Positions 9,011 through 17,655 of a DNA stretch of 64,000 nt are shown here, in pieces. Positions within the stretch are counted from its first letter, which is position 1. Every line of letters starts with the position of its first letter. The notes below the pieces were generated by a model. That model was not told where the DNA came from, ran no database searches, and saw only the letters and a program-made list of their open reading frames with translations. The position numbers and the translations under genes are program-made. This DNA comes from Leptospiraceae bacterium (GTDB lineage Bacteria; Spirochaetota; Leptospiria; Leptospirales; Leptonemataceae): contig JAGRNA010000048.1 in assembly GCA_020441005.1 (NCBI GenBank), forward strand, positions 1-64,000. Direction: 5' to 3'.

Positions 9011-9373
9011 TCCCGGCAATCGCGCCCTGAGCTGCCTGGCAGTCGGATGTCAGGCCTGGATACGCCTACAGATCGCAAATTTGCCTTGCCGATCAGGCGG
9101 CACGCTCAACACCTGTACCCTGTCGCCAGATTCCCTATAAAAATTTTATTGACCAGTACAAACAATCTGTAATCAGCTGACATGGCAGATCGTCTGGAAC
9201 AATGGCCAGATTTTCAAGCCATATGCGTATAGTGTAATTTGTAAAAAGAAATAAAAAATTCACGGATTGTGTTCGTATGACTGCCCTTGAATCGGCCCGG
9301 TTATTATTGGGAAATGCTGAGAACTTTTTTTCGATTTATACGATCTAAAACGGGAGAACCGGGGGAAGCATCC
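9011..9373. other. Intergenic, 363 bp
   Basis: No coding frame convinces here. The 3' part (about 9230-9270) is A/T-rich and probably carries the promoter of the transglutaminase gene. I saw no hairpin or repeat of note. Confidence 0.4.
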
Positions 9374-10447
9374 ATGCTGCAAGCTGTAATAAAATTCAGG
9401 TCAGGTCTATATTCCACAGTGGGTCTGATTTTTTTGTTAAGCTGCCTCGTAACGAGCAGTCTCAGAGCGAGTCCCGATAAGACCGGCGTACGCAAGCTGA
9501 ATCCCGCGCAGCACCGCCTGGTAAACAGGATCGCTCTGCAGAACAATGGCTACACTGCCAGCAAAGTCGTGATTATCCTGGCTTATCCACAAAGTAACCA
9601 CTACCAGGATTTAAACAGCTTTCGCCCCACAGCCGGTGCCGAGATCCTAAGCGCAAAAAACAGCGGCGCGAAATATGTTCGCTTCACAGTCACTGGCAAT
9701 GATTTGCCCGGGCCAGGCGAAACTCGCGAAATCGGTTATGAGGCCGACCTGACTCTGTATGAGTTGGAGCCCGATTTTACAGCCGAACCGTCGGTCGTCT
9801 TGCCGGGTAAAAGAATCGAGGCGCTAAAGAAACCGGATCGTTACGACAAAACCGTTCTAAAACAGTTGCGTTACTTTACCGAAAGTAATCTACCCTACGT
9901 GGATCCGAATCACAGCGCCATCAAAGGACGCGGACGCATGGTGATGAAAAAGAGCGGCGGTAGCATACTGCGTTATGCCCAAAATATATATGACTACACC
10001 AGCCGGGCCTACCGCTATTTGAATCCCAACACCGGCATTCATCCCATCGACCAGATTATTCAAAACGGTGGCGGCGATTGCGGCAATCTAAGCTCCATTT
10101 TTATTTCTTTAATGCGCACGCAGGCCGTCCCGGCCCGTCACCTGGTCGGCATCCGGGCGGATAACAATTTTCACGCCTGGGCTGAATTCTATCACCCGCG
10201 CTACGGTTGGATCCCGGTGGATGTGACCTACAAGAACAGCAACCAAAGAGGCGACTATTTTGGCCGGATCGCGAGCCGGGATAAAGCGATCATTTTGCAC
10301 CCGGATGTGAATCTTATTGTTGAAAAGGCGCCCGGACAGAGTTTTACAGCACCAATCCTGCAGGGTTTCTATTGGTGGGTCTGGGGCCAGGGTAGCGTAG
10401 ATGGCAAGTTGGTCCCCGAGCAACGGATCAGTGTGCAGCCGCTCTAA
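9374..10447 (+). CDS. Exported transglutaminase-like cysteine peptidase-fold protein
   Basis: 357 residues. The start is fixed by GGGGGAA six bases upstream. A signal peptide (positively charged, then LYSTVGLIFLLSCLVTSSLRA) sends it across the inner membrane; a Cys within the h-region could instead be lipidated. A beta-rich domain fills about residues 40-210. The transglutaminase core has the Cys-His-Asp triad visible as GGGDCGNLSSIF, NNFHAWAEFY and WIPVDVTY. Bacterial members are usually peptidases or amidases acting on peptidoglycan or proteins rather than true cross-linkers. The longer frame from 9287 lacks a ribosome-binding site. It stands alone. Confidence 0.85.
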   Translation: MLQAVIKFRSGLYSTVGLIFLLSCLVTSSLRASPDKTGVRKLNPAQHRLVNRIALQNNGYTASKVVIILAYPQSNHYQDLNSFRPTAGAEILSAKNSGAKYVRFTVTGNDLPGPGETREIGYEADLTLYELEPDFTAEPSVVLPGKRIEALKKPDRYDKTVLKQLRYFTESNLPYVDPNHSAIKGRGRMVMKKSGGSILRYAQNIYDYTSRAYRYLNPNTGIHPIDQIIQNGGGDCGNLSSIFISLMRTQAVPARHLVGIRADNNFHAWAEFYHPRYGWIPVDVTYKNSNQRGDYFGRIASRDKAIILHPDVNLIVEKAPGQSFTAPILQGFYWWVWGQGSVDGKLVPEQRISVQPL

Positions 10448-10644
10448 CTGTGGCTAGCATCGTCCAACTGTCCCCCGTCAATCTGCTCCAGTTCGCAGAC
10501 GCTGCACCGGCAACACCAGGAACAATAGTATATTTTTTGTAAAATCTCAAAATATCCGTTACCAGCTGATTTTCAATTGATTCCTGATTTCAGTCAATCA
10601 ATTTGTGTTGACCAACAGCTGTCATTTTTTCCTGCTTTCGCACC

Positions 10645-11169
10645 ATGAAGCAAAACTCTAAATTTTTTTTAATCGGGCTGATCAGCCTTCTCGCAGCAGC
10701 ACAGAGCTGTGGGGATAAGACCGCGCAATCCAGTTTTCCAATGGATGTCTATGTCACTGCCCCGAGCGGTCTTTTGATTCGCAGTGAACCGGCCACTAGC
10801 GCCCGCAAGGTTGGCCTCGCACCCCATGGCAGCAAGCTGACAGCCCTGGATCAATCGGATACGACCATGTTGATTCAGGGTAAAACAGGTAAATGGACCC
10901 GGGTGGTGTTCGAGGACTCCGCTGGCTGGTCCTTCGGCGGATTTTTGTCGGCCCGCAAACCGGCTGCGATTGGTCAGCAAGCCCAAAACACCAACATGAT
11001 CATCCGCTGCGAGAATTGGGATCAGTGTCAGACCAAATGCTACGAGAACCAGGGTCAAATCATGGAAAATGGCGAGCCGGATCCAGCGGTGTACGACTGC
11101 TATGATGCCTGCACTCGCAAGGCCGGCGGCCGCGAATATGTGGACGCCAACTGTAATCTGGGCTGCTAA
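10645..11169 (+). CDS. SH3-domain lipoprotein with Cys-rich tail
   Basis: 174 residues. A signal peptide ends in LAAAQSC, giving lipidation at about residue 22. A bacterial SH3 domain follows (VYVTAPSGLLIRSEPATSARKVGLAPHG... to AGWSFGGFLSAR), the fold used to bind cell-wall peptides. The last 50 residues hold eight cysteines in a spaced pattern (CENWDQCQTKCYE, YDCYDACTRK, NCNLGC), which should form disulphides in the periplasm or at the surface. Similar SH3/Cys-rich lipoproteins are common in Leptospira-type genomes; this is family knowledge, not a search result. No operon partner. Confidence 0.82.
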   Translation: MKQNSKFFLIGLISLLAAAQSCGDKTAQSSFPMDVYVTAPSGLLIRSEPATSARKVGLAPHGSKLTALDQSDTTMLIQGKTGKWTRVVFEDSAGWSFGGFLSARKPAAIGQQAQNTNMIIRCENWDQCQTKCYENQGQIMENGEPDPAVYDCYDACTRKAGGREYVDANCNLGC

Positions 11170-11391
11170 AACGACACCGCCCAATCCCGGCAACCTGCAG
11201 CACACGGCAAACACCAGCCATCCCGGATGAATTCAGTGTGGGATTCATCCGGGATTCGGCACCTGGCAGGCCAGGCCCTTCTACACGGAACTCTGTGCCA
11301 GATCTGCTTGTAAATAGGCACTTTTACACGGAACTCCGTGCAGATTTCTGCGGACAACACCAGGTCCCCATGTTGAACCAATAGCTGCACC

Positions 11392-11420
11392 CCAAATGCT
11401 TCGGCATTTGACGGCCTGAT
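11392..11420. repeat. Palindromic repeat, cluster A copy 1
   Basis: A perfect 7-bp stem CAAATGC/GCATTTG with a TTCG loop, followed by a degraded right flank (ACGGCCTGAT). It belongs to the palindrome family described at 46991-47143. Confidence 0.75.
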
Positions 11421-11480
11421 TTACCGCCCCGACTCACACCTGCGACACCACTGAGTGCCTGAATCACAAAGCTTTGGCTA

Positions 11481-11522
11481 TCAAATGCGGCAGCATTTGA
11501 CCGAGCTGGGTGAGTACGCTGG
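11481..11522. repeat. Palindromic repeat, cluster A copy 2
   Basis: CAAATGC, GGCA loop, GCATTTG, then the family's conserved right flank (ACCGAGCTGGGTGAGTACGC). The flank is almost identical to the copies near 47 kb. Confidence 0.8.
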
Positions 11523-11573
11523 TAAAATCAAGCGACCTGCCCGAAAGTGCCTGCGCCGGTCTGCTGCTTTCCT

Positions 11574-11616
11574 TCAAATGCGCCAGCGTTTGGCCGCTCT
11601 GGCATGAATTTGCTGG
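11574..11616. repeat. Palindromic repeat, cluster A copy 3
   Basis: CAAATGC, GCCA loop, GCGTTTG (one G-T mismatch), followed by the alternative flank GGCATGAATTTGCTGG. The same end closes the last copy of the 47-kb cluster. Confidence 0.8.
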
Positions 11617-11695
11617 CCGAGCCAAGCGATGCTGCTGTGCTCACCTGGTTGGCGACACTTCGACGACGCTCAGTGTTCGCAGGATTGCGTAGCCT

Positions 11696-11730
11696 CCGTT
11701 CACTTCAAACAGGAGGTTTGACGTGAACGG
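11696..11730. repeat. Long hairpin (8+6-bp stem, 5-nt loop)
   Basis: CCGTTCAC (11696-11703) pairs with GTGAACGG (11723-11730), and TCAAAC pairs with GTTTGA around an AGGAG loop, with one mismatch between the two stems. It lies 108 bp before ilvC. There is no T tract, so it is not a classic terminator. It could be a cruciform or a leader-RNA structure. Confidence 0.7.
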
Positions 11731-11837
11731 CCAGGTGCAGTGCAGCTTGCCGAGCGAACTATGGCCAGCGCTTCAGCCTGGCGGGTTTCCGATCCTCTTT
11801 TTTATTTACAGGGCGCCCCAGGTCGTATTTTTGCCCT

Positions 11838-12845
11838 ATGGCTAATGTAATCTATGATGAATCTATTAATCGCGATCTGCTAAGGGACAAAGTGATCGCC
11901 GTACTGGGCTATGGCAGTCAGGGACATGCCCAGGCCCAGAACATGAAAGAATCGGGCTTGAATGTAGTAATTGGCCTGCGCCCGGACTCAAAAACCCGCG
12001 AGCAGGCCCAGAACGATGGTTTTGAAGTCCTGGACCCCTTTGCCGCCGCTCAAAAAGCCGACATCATTCAGGTCTTGACTCCGGACGAACACCAGCCCCA
12101 GCTGTACGCCGAAGTGATAGAACCAAATTTAAGTGCTGGTAAGGCGCTTGTTTTCTCGCATGGTTTCAATATCCATTTTGATTTTATCAAGCCCCCGGCT
12201 GATGTGGATGTCTACATGGTGGCCCCCAAAGGCCCCGGCCACCTGGTCCGCCGGGTCTACACTGAAGGCGGCGGAGTGCCCTGTCTGATCGCGATTCACC
12301 AGGACGCGACTGGCGAGGCGCGGGAGCGAGCCTTGTGTCACGCTTCAGCAGTCGGTGGTGGCCGAGCCGGCATTCTAGAAACCGATTTCAAAAACGAAAC
12401 CGAAACCGATCTATTTGGTGAGCAGGCTGTGTTATGCGGCGGCGTTTCCAATTTGATTATGGCCGGCTTTGAGACCCTGGTAGAAGCAGGTTACGATCCC
12501 GATATCGCTTACTTTGAATGTCTGCACGAAGTCAAGTTGATCACCGATCTGATCTACGAAGGCGGCCTGGCCCGCATGCGCTATTCGGTATCCAACACCG
12601 CCGAATACGGCGACTATGTCAGCGGACCGCGTGTGATTGATGCCCAGGTCAAGGCCCACATGAAAGATGTGCTCAGTGACATCCAGAAAAACAAGGGCGC
12701 CAAATTCGCCAACAACTGGATGAAAGAGGGCCAGACCGGCTATCCCGAATTTCATCGTATGCGGGCGGAAAACGCAAAACACCAGATAGAATCTGTCGGC
12801 GAAAAGCTGCGTTCCATGATGCGCTTCCTGAAGCCCGGCAAATAA
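11838..12845 (+). CDS. ilvC: Ketol-acid reductoisomerase (class I)
   Basis: 335 residues, the standard class I length. It catalyses the NADPH- and Mg-dependent alkyl migration and reduction of acetolactate or acetohydroxybutyrate in valine, leucine and isoleucine synthesis. The Rossmann motif [54 protein letters not shown] and [20 protein letters not shown] carry the catalytic His, Lys, Asp and Glu residues. ilvB/ilvN are not next to it; a small tautomerase gene follows after 12 bp. No Shine-Dalgarno is seen before the ATG, but the leader has GGGCGCCC. Confidence 0.97.
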   Translation: MANVIYDESINRDLLRDKVIAVLGYGSQGHAQAQNMKESGLNVVIGLRPDSKTREQAQNDGFEVLDPFAAAQKADIIQVLTPDEHQPQLYAEVIEPNLSAGKALVFSHGFNIHFDFIKPPADVDVYMVAPKGPGHLVRRVYTEGGGVPCLIAIHQDATGEARERALCHASAVGGGRAGILETDFKNETETDLFGEQAVLCGGVSNLIMAGFETLVEAGYDPDIAYFECLHEVKLITDLIYEGGLARMRYSVSNTAEYGDYVSGPRVIDAQVKAHMKDVLSDIQKNKGAKFANNWMKEGQTGYPEFHRMRAENAKHQIESVGEKLRSMMRFLKPGK

Positions 12846-12857
12846 GGAAGTCCGCCG

Positions 12858-13043
12858 ATGCCGTATATTAACGTTAAAGTTGCCGGGCAGTTGACCAAAG
12901 AGCAAAAGCAGGAAATCGCCAGCCGGATCACGACTGTCATGCAGGAAGTGGCCGGCAAACCGCCCGAAGCGACCTATATTGTGATTGACGAAGTATCCCG
13001 CGAGAACTGGGCCAAGAAAGGCCAGCTGCTAGCGGATATGTAA
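12858..13043 (+). CDS. 4-oxalocrotonate tautomerase-family enzyme
   Basis: 61 residues, the size of a 4-OT monomer (62). It starts MPYINVKVAG, so Met removal exposes the catalytic Pro1. The C-terminal VIDEVSRENWAKKGQLLAD matches the DmpI-like branch. AAGGA lies eight bases before the start and the gene is only 12 bp after ilvC, so the two are probably co-transcribed. Family members tautomerise 2-hydroxymuconate or related enols. A link to branched-chain synthesis is not established; handling of an unstable keto/enol intermediate is a guess. Confidence 0.9.
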   Translation: MPYINVKVAGQLTKEQKQEIASRITTVMQEVAGKPPEATYIVIDEVSRENWAKKGQLLADM

Positions 13044-13509
13044 TCGACCGATTGTATTTACGGCCCGCTGCGGGGCCACACAATGACGATTGGCTGCCGG
13101 TGGCTGCGGCGGGATATCACCGGTGGTTGCTCTGTCTGTCTTGCTGCTGCAAAAAGCTGTTCGGCTGTGCAACCAGACTGCCCCAAACTCGAGTACCGGC
13201 GCGACATCATCTATGTTTGACATGGCCTCGCCATGGCCGCCTGCGGGACAAACGGCTGCCCATCGGGTGCCGAGCGAGCCGAGTATAACGATGAACCAAG
13301 CAGGGCTTGGGGCTCTCCAACACCGGCAATATTTCAAAACGGCAATGTATTCGGCATCCATTTCGTGTTTCCGGATCTGCGAAAGGACTGTTAGTTTGGC
13401 TACAAACAGTCCCGGGAACGAGTACAATGCTCTTATAAAAATGACAATCTTTTCAAAAAGCGCTTGCGAATCAAGCCCCGGCATTTCCAAATCAGACTTT
13501 TAGGAAGGA
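13044..13509. other. Intergenic, 466 bp
   Basis: Frames on both strands are open here, but their translations look like non-coding shadow sequence. A short inverted repeat GGCCC...GGGCC around 13060-13077 follows the tautomerase gene without a T tract. The last 150 bp are A/T-rich and should hold the kinase promoter. Confidence 0.4.
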
Positions 13510-15447
13510 TTGATTATTCCATCGGCCTTGTCTGTGATTTCAAAAAAACGTCATTATTTCCACGGCTTTCAGATTGCCTTGTTTTCGCCATTACATTGGG
13601 ACCTGAATCGTTTCTGGATTCAGCTGCTTGTTCTGATTGTAGTGCTTTCTAATACTTCATTTCATAATTTGATGGCCAGGCCTCTTGTTATTCTTGATGA
13701 TTCTGAGAACTTCTCCAAAGTTTCACTGAATCCTTATTTGTTACTACTGGAGGATCCTCAATCCAGTATTACAATTCAGGACCTTCTTCATAAACCGGAT
13801 TTGAACAATGCGTTTCAGGCAAACGGAGAAGCAACGCCAAATTTCGGTTTCACCAAATCAAGTTACTGGATTCGACTTGAAATCCAAAATCAAAGCTCTC
13901 AAACCAAATGGCTGCTGCAATTGGCCTATCCCTTGATGGATCAGGTTGATTTGTATGTGATACAGAAGAAGCGCATTGTTTCCCGCCTTCAGGGCGGTGA
14001 TACAATCGAGTTCAATCGTCGTCAGATCAAACACCGTACAGTCCTGTTTCCGGTTCGCATCGGGCAAAATCAGGAACTTACGATCTGCATGCGTTTCAAA
14101 ACCGATGGCGCAATGGAATTCCCGCTATTCTGGATGACTGAAAGCGAGTTTCATGATCAGTCTCATGAGGAACAATTCATTTTTGGCTTATACTACGGCA
14201 TTGTGCTGATTCTGGCATTTTACAATCTGGTCCTTTTTTTTATTATCCGTGACGCCAGCTATATCTATTACTTTTTTTATATTACGGGATACGGATGCCT
14301 GCAATTCATACTAAACGGACTTGCTTTCGAGTACCTGTGGCCGGGCCAACCCTGGTGGGCCAATCATAGCCTGACCTTTATGATCGGTTGGACCTTTTTC
14401 TGGTCCCTGCAGTTCACACGCAGTTTTCTCGATACGCCAAATCAGTTAAAAAAAACAGACCCGGTTTTGTTAATCCTGATGCTGCTGATGTTCGGATTGA
14501 TGCTCCTTTCCTTTTTTCTCGACTATTCGCTTAATATAGTTTTGTCCGGAGTTTTGGTGCTGCTTTTTTCGATATGTGTTATTTTTGCCGGTATCCTGCG
14601 CGGCAGGGATGGTACGATTGTAGCCCGTTACTTCCTTTTAGCCTGGTTAGCACTGCTTATTGGAGTCAGCATATACTCCCTAAAAGGCTTTGGCATCTTG
14701 CCGGCAACCTTTCTCACTGAATACGGGCTGCAAATCGGTTCAATCATTGAAATGAGTCTGCTATCGATGGGTTTGGGGGTCAAAATAAACAAGATCAATC
14801 AGGAAAAGGAAGAAGCCCGCCGTAAGGTGCTTGAGATTTCCAACCTGAACGAATCGGCCCAAAAACACCTGGCTCGCCTGGAAACCGAGCTGCTGAAGCA
14901 AAATATTCAACCGCACTTTCTGCTGAATTCCATAAATGCCACCATTGTCTGGCTGCAGGACGATCCGGCCAATGCCAGCAAACTGCTGGAAACCCTGGCC
15001 GACGAATTAAGGATCATGCTGGACTACAGCAAAAAAGATCTGATTCCTCTGCAGGATGAAATTGAACTGTGCCGTATGCATCTGGATGTCATGAGCTTGC
15101 GTCATGACAAACAGTTCATCCTGAGAGCCCGAAATTTTGATGGTGACGAACCAATTCCGCCGCTCATCTTACATACAATTATTGAAAACGGCTTGACCCA
15201 CGGATTTCCCAATCAAAGCAAGGGTTATTTTACAATCAGTGTGCGTAAAAGCGGCCAATCATTCCAGATTCGTGTATTCAACAATGGCCGATCTGCCAAT
15301 GAGGGCAATACAAATCGTCAAGGCCTGGGTTTTCAGTACATTGAGTCCAGAATGAATGAATCATATGGCGATCAATGGAGCCTGTCGGCCAGATCTGTTA
15401 AATATGGCTGGCAAGTTCAATTAGACATCCCCCTTGGCGGTTCATGA
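13510..15447 (+). CDS. 7TM-DISM sensor histidine kinase, LytS type
   Basis: 645 residues. After an N-terminal hydrophobic segment comes a periplasmic 7TMR-DISMED2-like beta domain (about 60-195), seven transmembrane helices of the 7TMR-DISM kind (about 215-425), a short coiled coil, and a His_kinase domain with the phospho-acceptor in NIQPHFLLNSI (His about 469). The ATPase has an N-box LILHTIIENGLTHGF and a G-box-like GLGFQYIESRM. DISM domains are thought to sense carbohydrates or other small ligands. The TTG start lies very close to AGGAAGG; an ATT or a downstream GTG (13534) is possible. The LytTR regulator follows immediately, so signal relay within the pair is near certain. Confidence 0.9.
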   Translation: MIIPSALSVISKKRHYFHGFQIALFSPLHWDLNRFWIQLLVLIVVLSNTSFHNLMARPLVILDDSENFSKVSLNPYLLLLEDPQSSITIQDLLHKPDLNNAFQANGEATPNFGFTKSSYWIRLEIQNQSSQTKWLLQLAYPLMDQVDLYVIQKKRIVSRLQGGDTIEFNRRQIKHRTVLFPVRIGQNQELTICMRFKTDGAMEFPLFWMTESEFHDQSHEEQFIFGLYYGIVLILAFYNLVLFFIIRDASYIYYFFYITGYGCLQFILNGLAFEYLWPGQPWWANHSLTFMIGWTFFWSLQFTRSFLDTPNQLKKTDPVLLILMLLMFGLMLLSFFLDYSLNIVLSGVLVLLFSICVIFAGILRGRDGTIVARYFLLAWLALLIGVSIYSLKGFGILPATFLTEYGLQIGSIIEMSLLSMGLGVKINKINQEKEEARRKVLEISNLNESAQKHLARLETELLKQNIQPHFLLNSINATIVWLQDDPANASKLLETLADELRIMLDYSKKDLIPLQDEIELCRMHLDVMSLRHDKQFILRARNFDGDEPIPPLILHTIIENGLTHGFPNQSKGYFTISVRKSGQSFQIRVFNNGRSANEGNTNRQGLGFQYIESRMNESYGDQWSLSARSVKYGWQVQLDIPLGGS

Positions 15448-15457
15448 GATTCAGGAT

Positions 15458-16165
15458 ATGAGAATACTGATAGTGGAAGATGAGATGGTTGCCGCTCGCG
15501 GTTTGCGAAACAACCTGAAGGATATTGCCGAACTGCAAACAGCTTCTATCCGGATTCATTCAACGCTTACAGCCGCCGAATGCTTTGTTCAGGAAAACGT
15601 TATCGATTTGCTCTTTCTGGATTTGAACCTGAATGGGGACGACGGATTTGAGCTGCTGCAGACGGCGGTGGCCGGCAGTTTTCAGACGATCATCGTCTCG
15701 GCAAATACAGACCGCGCAATTGAGGCCTTTCGTTACGGAGTCTTTGATTTTCTACCCAAACCGGTTAACAAAAGTCAATTACATCAATCTGTGTTACGAT
15801 GGATACGTTCGGAAAAGGCTGTCAATCAGGATATGAAATTACTAGCCGTAAAGGAGGATGATAAAATTCGCCTGCTTTCATTGACCGAGATTCAGTACCT
15901 GCAAGGCCACGATAATTATGTATTGATCCATTTGTTAAACGGCGAAACTCTGCGGCACCGCAAAACCCTTGACTCCTTGGCGGCCCTTTTACCAGATTCA
16001 TTTCTAAGGCTGCATCGATCATTTATCGTCCCTCAAGATCATGTTGCTGAAATCCAGAACGCGGGCGGCGGGCAATACAATGCCATTCTGAAAGATGGTG
16101 AAACGATTCCGGTGGGCCGATCCAGAGTTAAAAATCTAAAAACCCGCTTCCAAATGCAGAGTTAA
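15458..16165 (+). CDS. LytTR-family response regulator
   Basis: 235 residues. A receiver domain (MRILIVEDEMVAARGL, phospho-acceptor Asp about 55 in LLFLDLNLNG, Lys in FLPKPVNK) is followed by a LytTR DNA-binding domain (about 130-232: IQYLQGHDNYVLIHLLNGE, RKTLDSLAALLP, FLRLHRSFIV, IPVGRSRVKNLK). It is the cognate partner of the kinase 11 bp upstream. AGGA precedes the ATG at 15458; an in-frame codon at 15434 would overlap the kinase end. LytTR proteins bind pairs of short direct repeats; no obvious target promoter stands out in the window. Confidence 0.93.
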   Translation: MRILIVEDEMVAARGLRNNLKDIAELQTASIRIHSTLTAAECFVQENVIDLLFLDLNLNGDDGFELLQTAVAGSFQTIIVSANTDRAIEAFRYGVFDFLPKPVNKSQLHQSVLRWIRSEKAVNQDMKLLAVKEDDKIRLLSLTEIQYLQGHDNYVLIHLLNGETLRHRKTLDSLAALLPDSFLRLHRSFIVPQDHVAEIQNAGGGQYNAILKDGETIPVGRSRVKNLKTRFQMQS

Positions 16166-16324
16166 CGTTGATCAAAGATACAAATCCTGAATGTGGTTCA
16201 TTCTTCCAGAAATATTGGTAGAACACCTGGAAAAGCACAGCTATCTGTATATTAGAAACGCTGAGTCTATGTTCGAAAAGAGCGAGCTTGAACTGCTATA
16301 ATCTCCCATGATGGCTGAAAACAT

Positions 16325-16352
16325 TCTATGGTAATTTAAATTTAAAACCATA
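16325..16352 (-). other. Hairpin spanning a stop codon
   Basis: CTATGGT and ACCATAG form a perfect 7-bp stem around an A/T-only loop. The 5' arm overlaps the stop codon of the minus-strand gene that ends at 16326. It lies in the convergent gap after the LytTR gene and may terminate or stabilise the minus transcript. Confidence 0.5.
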
Positions 16353-16964
16353 GGCGACGAAATTGGAACCACAAGTTGGCGGGCAATATGTACCAAACAC
16401 TCCTGAACGATGGTGTATCCTGATGAACCCGCGTACAGCTGAATCATCAGTCCACAAGGGAAAATCCATTTCCAGCATTATATAATTGAGCACAAGTGAG
16501 CTTTTTTGCGATTTCTTTCTGCCTGCCAGATAATCTTTTTCCCATTCCTCCAGACGGGGCTTCCTGGCCGCCACAGACAAGCCCTCTCCCAATGCAACGC
16601 TAAATGGCAATGAGAGTACAAAGCCTGGCCAGCGAGCTATCAGCAGGGCGTTCCACTCTGTATGTTTCATAATTCCAAAGTGTTGTACCACCTGTGCTTC
16701 TGTTTCAAAACTAAACTGCTGCAACCTGCCTTCCAACGGATAGTTGATGGCGGCGACTGCCAACCATGAATCCATATAATCTGTCTTCTGCTTGAAAACT
16801 ATGTTCAGAAGAGTAGTATCTGTAAATTTGCCACCATATAAAACCAGATTTGCATCAGACTTGTCCTCTGAGCAAATCGGCCAGAGAGGCCAGATGCTGA
16901 TTATCAATAGGCCGCAAAGCCAACGCTTGTCTTTCAGCTTTTTCTCCACCAGGCCGAACCTCAT
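16326..16964 (-). CDS. Exported protein of unknown function, third gene of envelope operon
   Basis: 212 residues. A basic N-terminus and hydrophobic stretch (WLCGLLIISIWPLWPICSEDK) make a signal peptide, possibly of lipoprotein type at Cys31. The rest shows alternating beta-like segments, and the protein ends in VAYGFKFKLP, close to the aromatic C-terminus of an outer-membrane barrel strand. The start codon overlaps the stop of the previous gene (ATGA), so translation is coupled. I do not recognise the family. Its operon also encodes a lipoprotein and a likely barrel, so an outer-membrane role is inferred. A/T content looks higher than in neighbouring metabolic genes. Confidence 0.7.
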   Translation of the reverse strand: MRFGLVEKKLKDKRWLCGLLIISIWPLWPICSEDKSDANLVLYGGKFTDTTLLNIVFKQKTDYMDSWLAVAAINYPLEGRLQQFSFETEAQVVQHFGIMKHTEWNALLIARWPGFVLSLPFSVALGEGLSVAARKPRLEEWEKDYLAGRKKSQKSSLVLNYIMLEMDFPLWTDDSAVRGFIRIHHRSGVFGTYCPPTCGSNFVAYGFKFKLP

Positions 16965-17638
16965 TCAGGGAACCGGAGCGCCTGATTGTTTTTATCCTTA
17001 AGCAAAAATGACTGGAAACGGCTACCAATCTTGCTGTAAGCATCCTCGAGAAGCAGACGATATGCAATGCACTCATCATCCAGTAAAGAGTGAGAGGGGG
17101 AACGTTCCATACAGACTGAATGCAGTGATTCCGGACTTAAATCGTCATTCAGTAAGTGCCCCAGAATCGTCCCACCCAGGCCGGCATAAAGCGGCAAAAC
17201 AGCCCATACACCGGTTTGGGCTGCAGCAAAATCAGTATAGTGAGATATATGTCCATCTGCACTTTGCACATCAAATTCAAATTGAATGAAGGCTTGTTTG
17301 CTGATCTGCAAATAGCATGTCACGGCCATTAAAGACAAGAATACATCTCCAAGCATCACGTTGTCTGAATTATATACTTTCACCGTGGCCTTGATACTTT
17401 GCTGAATAGATGCAGCACTATTCTCTGCACAGATTACAGCAACCGGGCCGGGCACATCTACTGAATTTTGACACATAACCTCTTGTAGCCACAGGTCATT
17501 GCTGAATATCTGAATGACATGCAAGGCTTTACCTGCTTTAACCACAGGACTGCTGAGCGGCGGATGCAATATGCAGTCGCTCAGCAGACCCATAAGCAAT
17601 AGAATCATTTTCCAGGACCGAATTTTTTTCATAACCAA
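16961..17638 (-). CDS. Lipoprotein of unknown function, second gene of envelope operon
   Basis: 225 residues. MKKIRSWKMILLLMGLLSDC is a lipoprotein signal with the Cys near residue 22. The mature part is mixed alpha/beta with about six further cysteines (for example VMCQNS, VICAEN, TCYLQ, DDECIAY) and a small Gly-rich hydrophobic patch (PLYAGLGGTILGHLL). I recognise no domain. It lies 17 bp after the barrel gene and overlaps the third gene by 4 bp. The three products probably form, or are exported as, one envelope complex. Confidence 0.7.
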   Translation of the reverse strand: MVMKKIRSWKMILLLMGLLSDCILHPPLSSPVVKAGKALHVIQIFSNDLWLQEVMCQNSVDVPGPVAVICAENSAASIQQSIKATVKVYNSDNVMLGDVFLSLMAVTCYLQISKQAFIQFEFDVQSADGHISHYTDFAAAQTGVWAVLPLYAGLGGTILGHLLNDDLSPESLHSVCMERSPSHSLLDDECIAYRLLLEDAYSKIGSRFQSFLLKDKNNQALRFPE

Positions 17639-17655
17639 ATCAGGCTCCTGAACAT

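Larger units (their letters stand above)
11170..11837. other. Repeat-rich intergenic region upstream of ilvC, 668 bp
   Basis: No gene. The stretch holds a direct repeat of about 15 bp around TACACGGAACTC (11281-11345), three CAAATGC...GCATTTG palindromes, a long hairpin at 11696-11730, and short modules shared with the repeat area at 46.9-48.1 kb: GCGACACTTCGACGACGC, CTTGCCGAGCGAACTA, and a CAGCC(T/A)GG(C/G)GGGTTT block near 11775. Confidence 0.7.

Noticed and set aside
13029-13490. 153-codon minus-strand ORF between tautomerase and kinase
   Set aside because: Its composition is irregular, there is no ribosome-binding site or domain, and it overlaps the tautomerase end.
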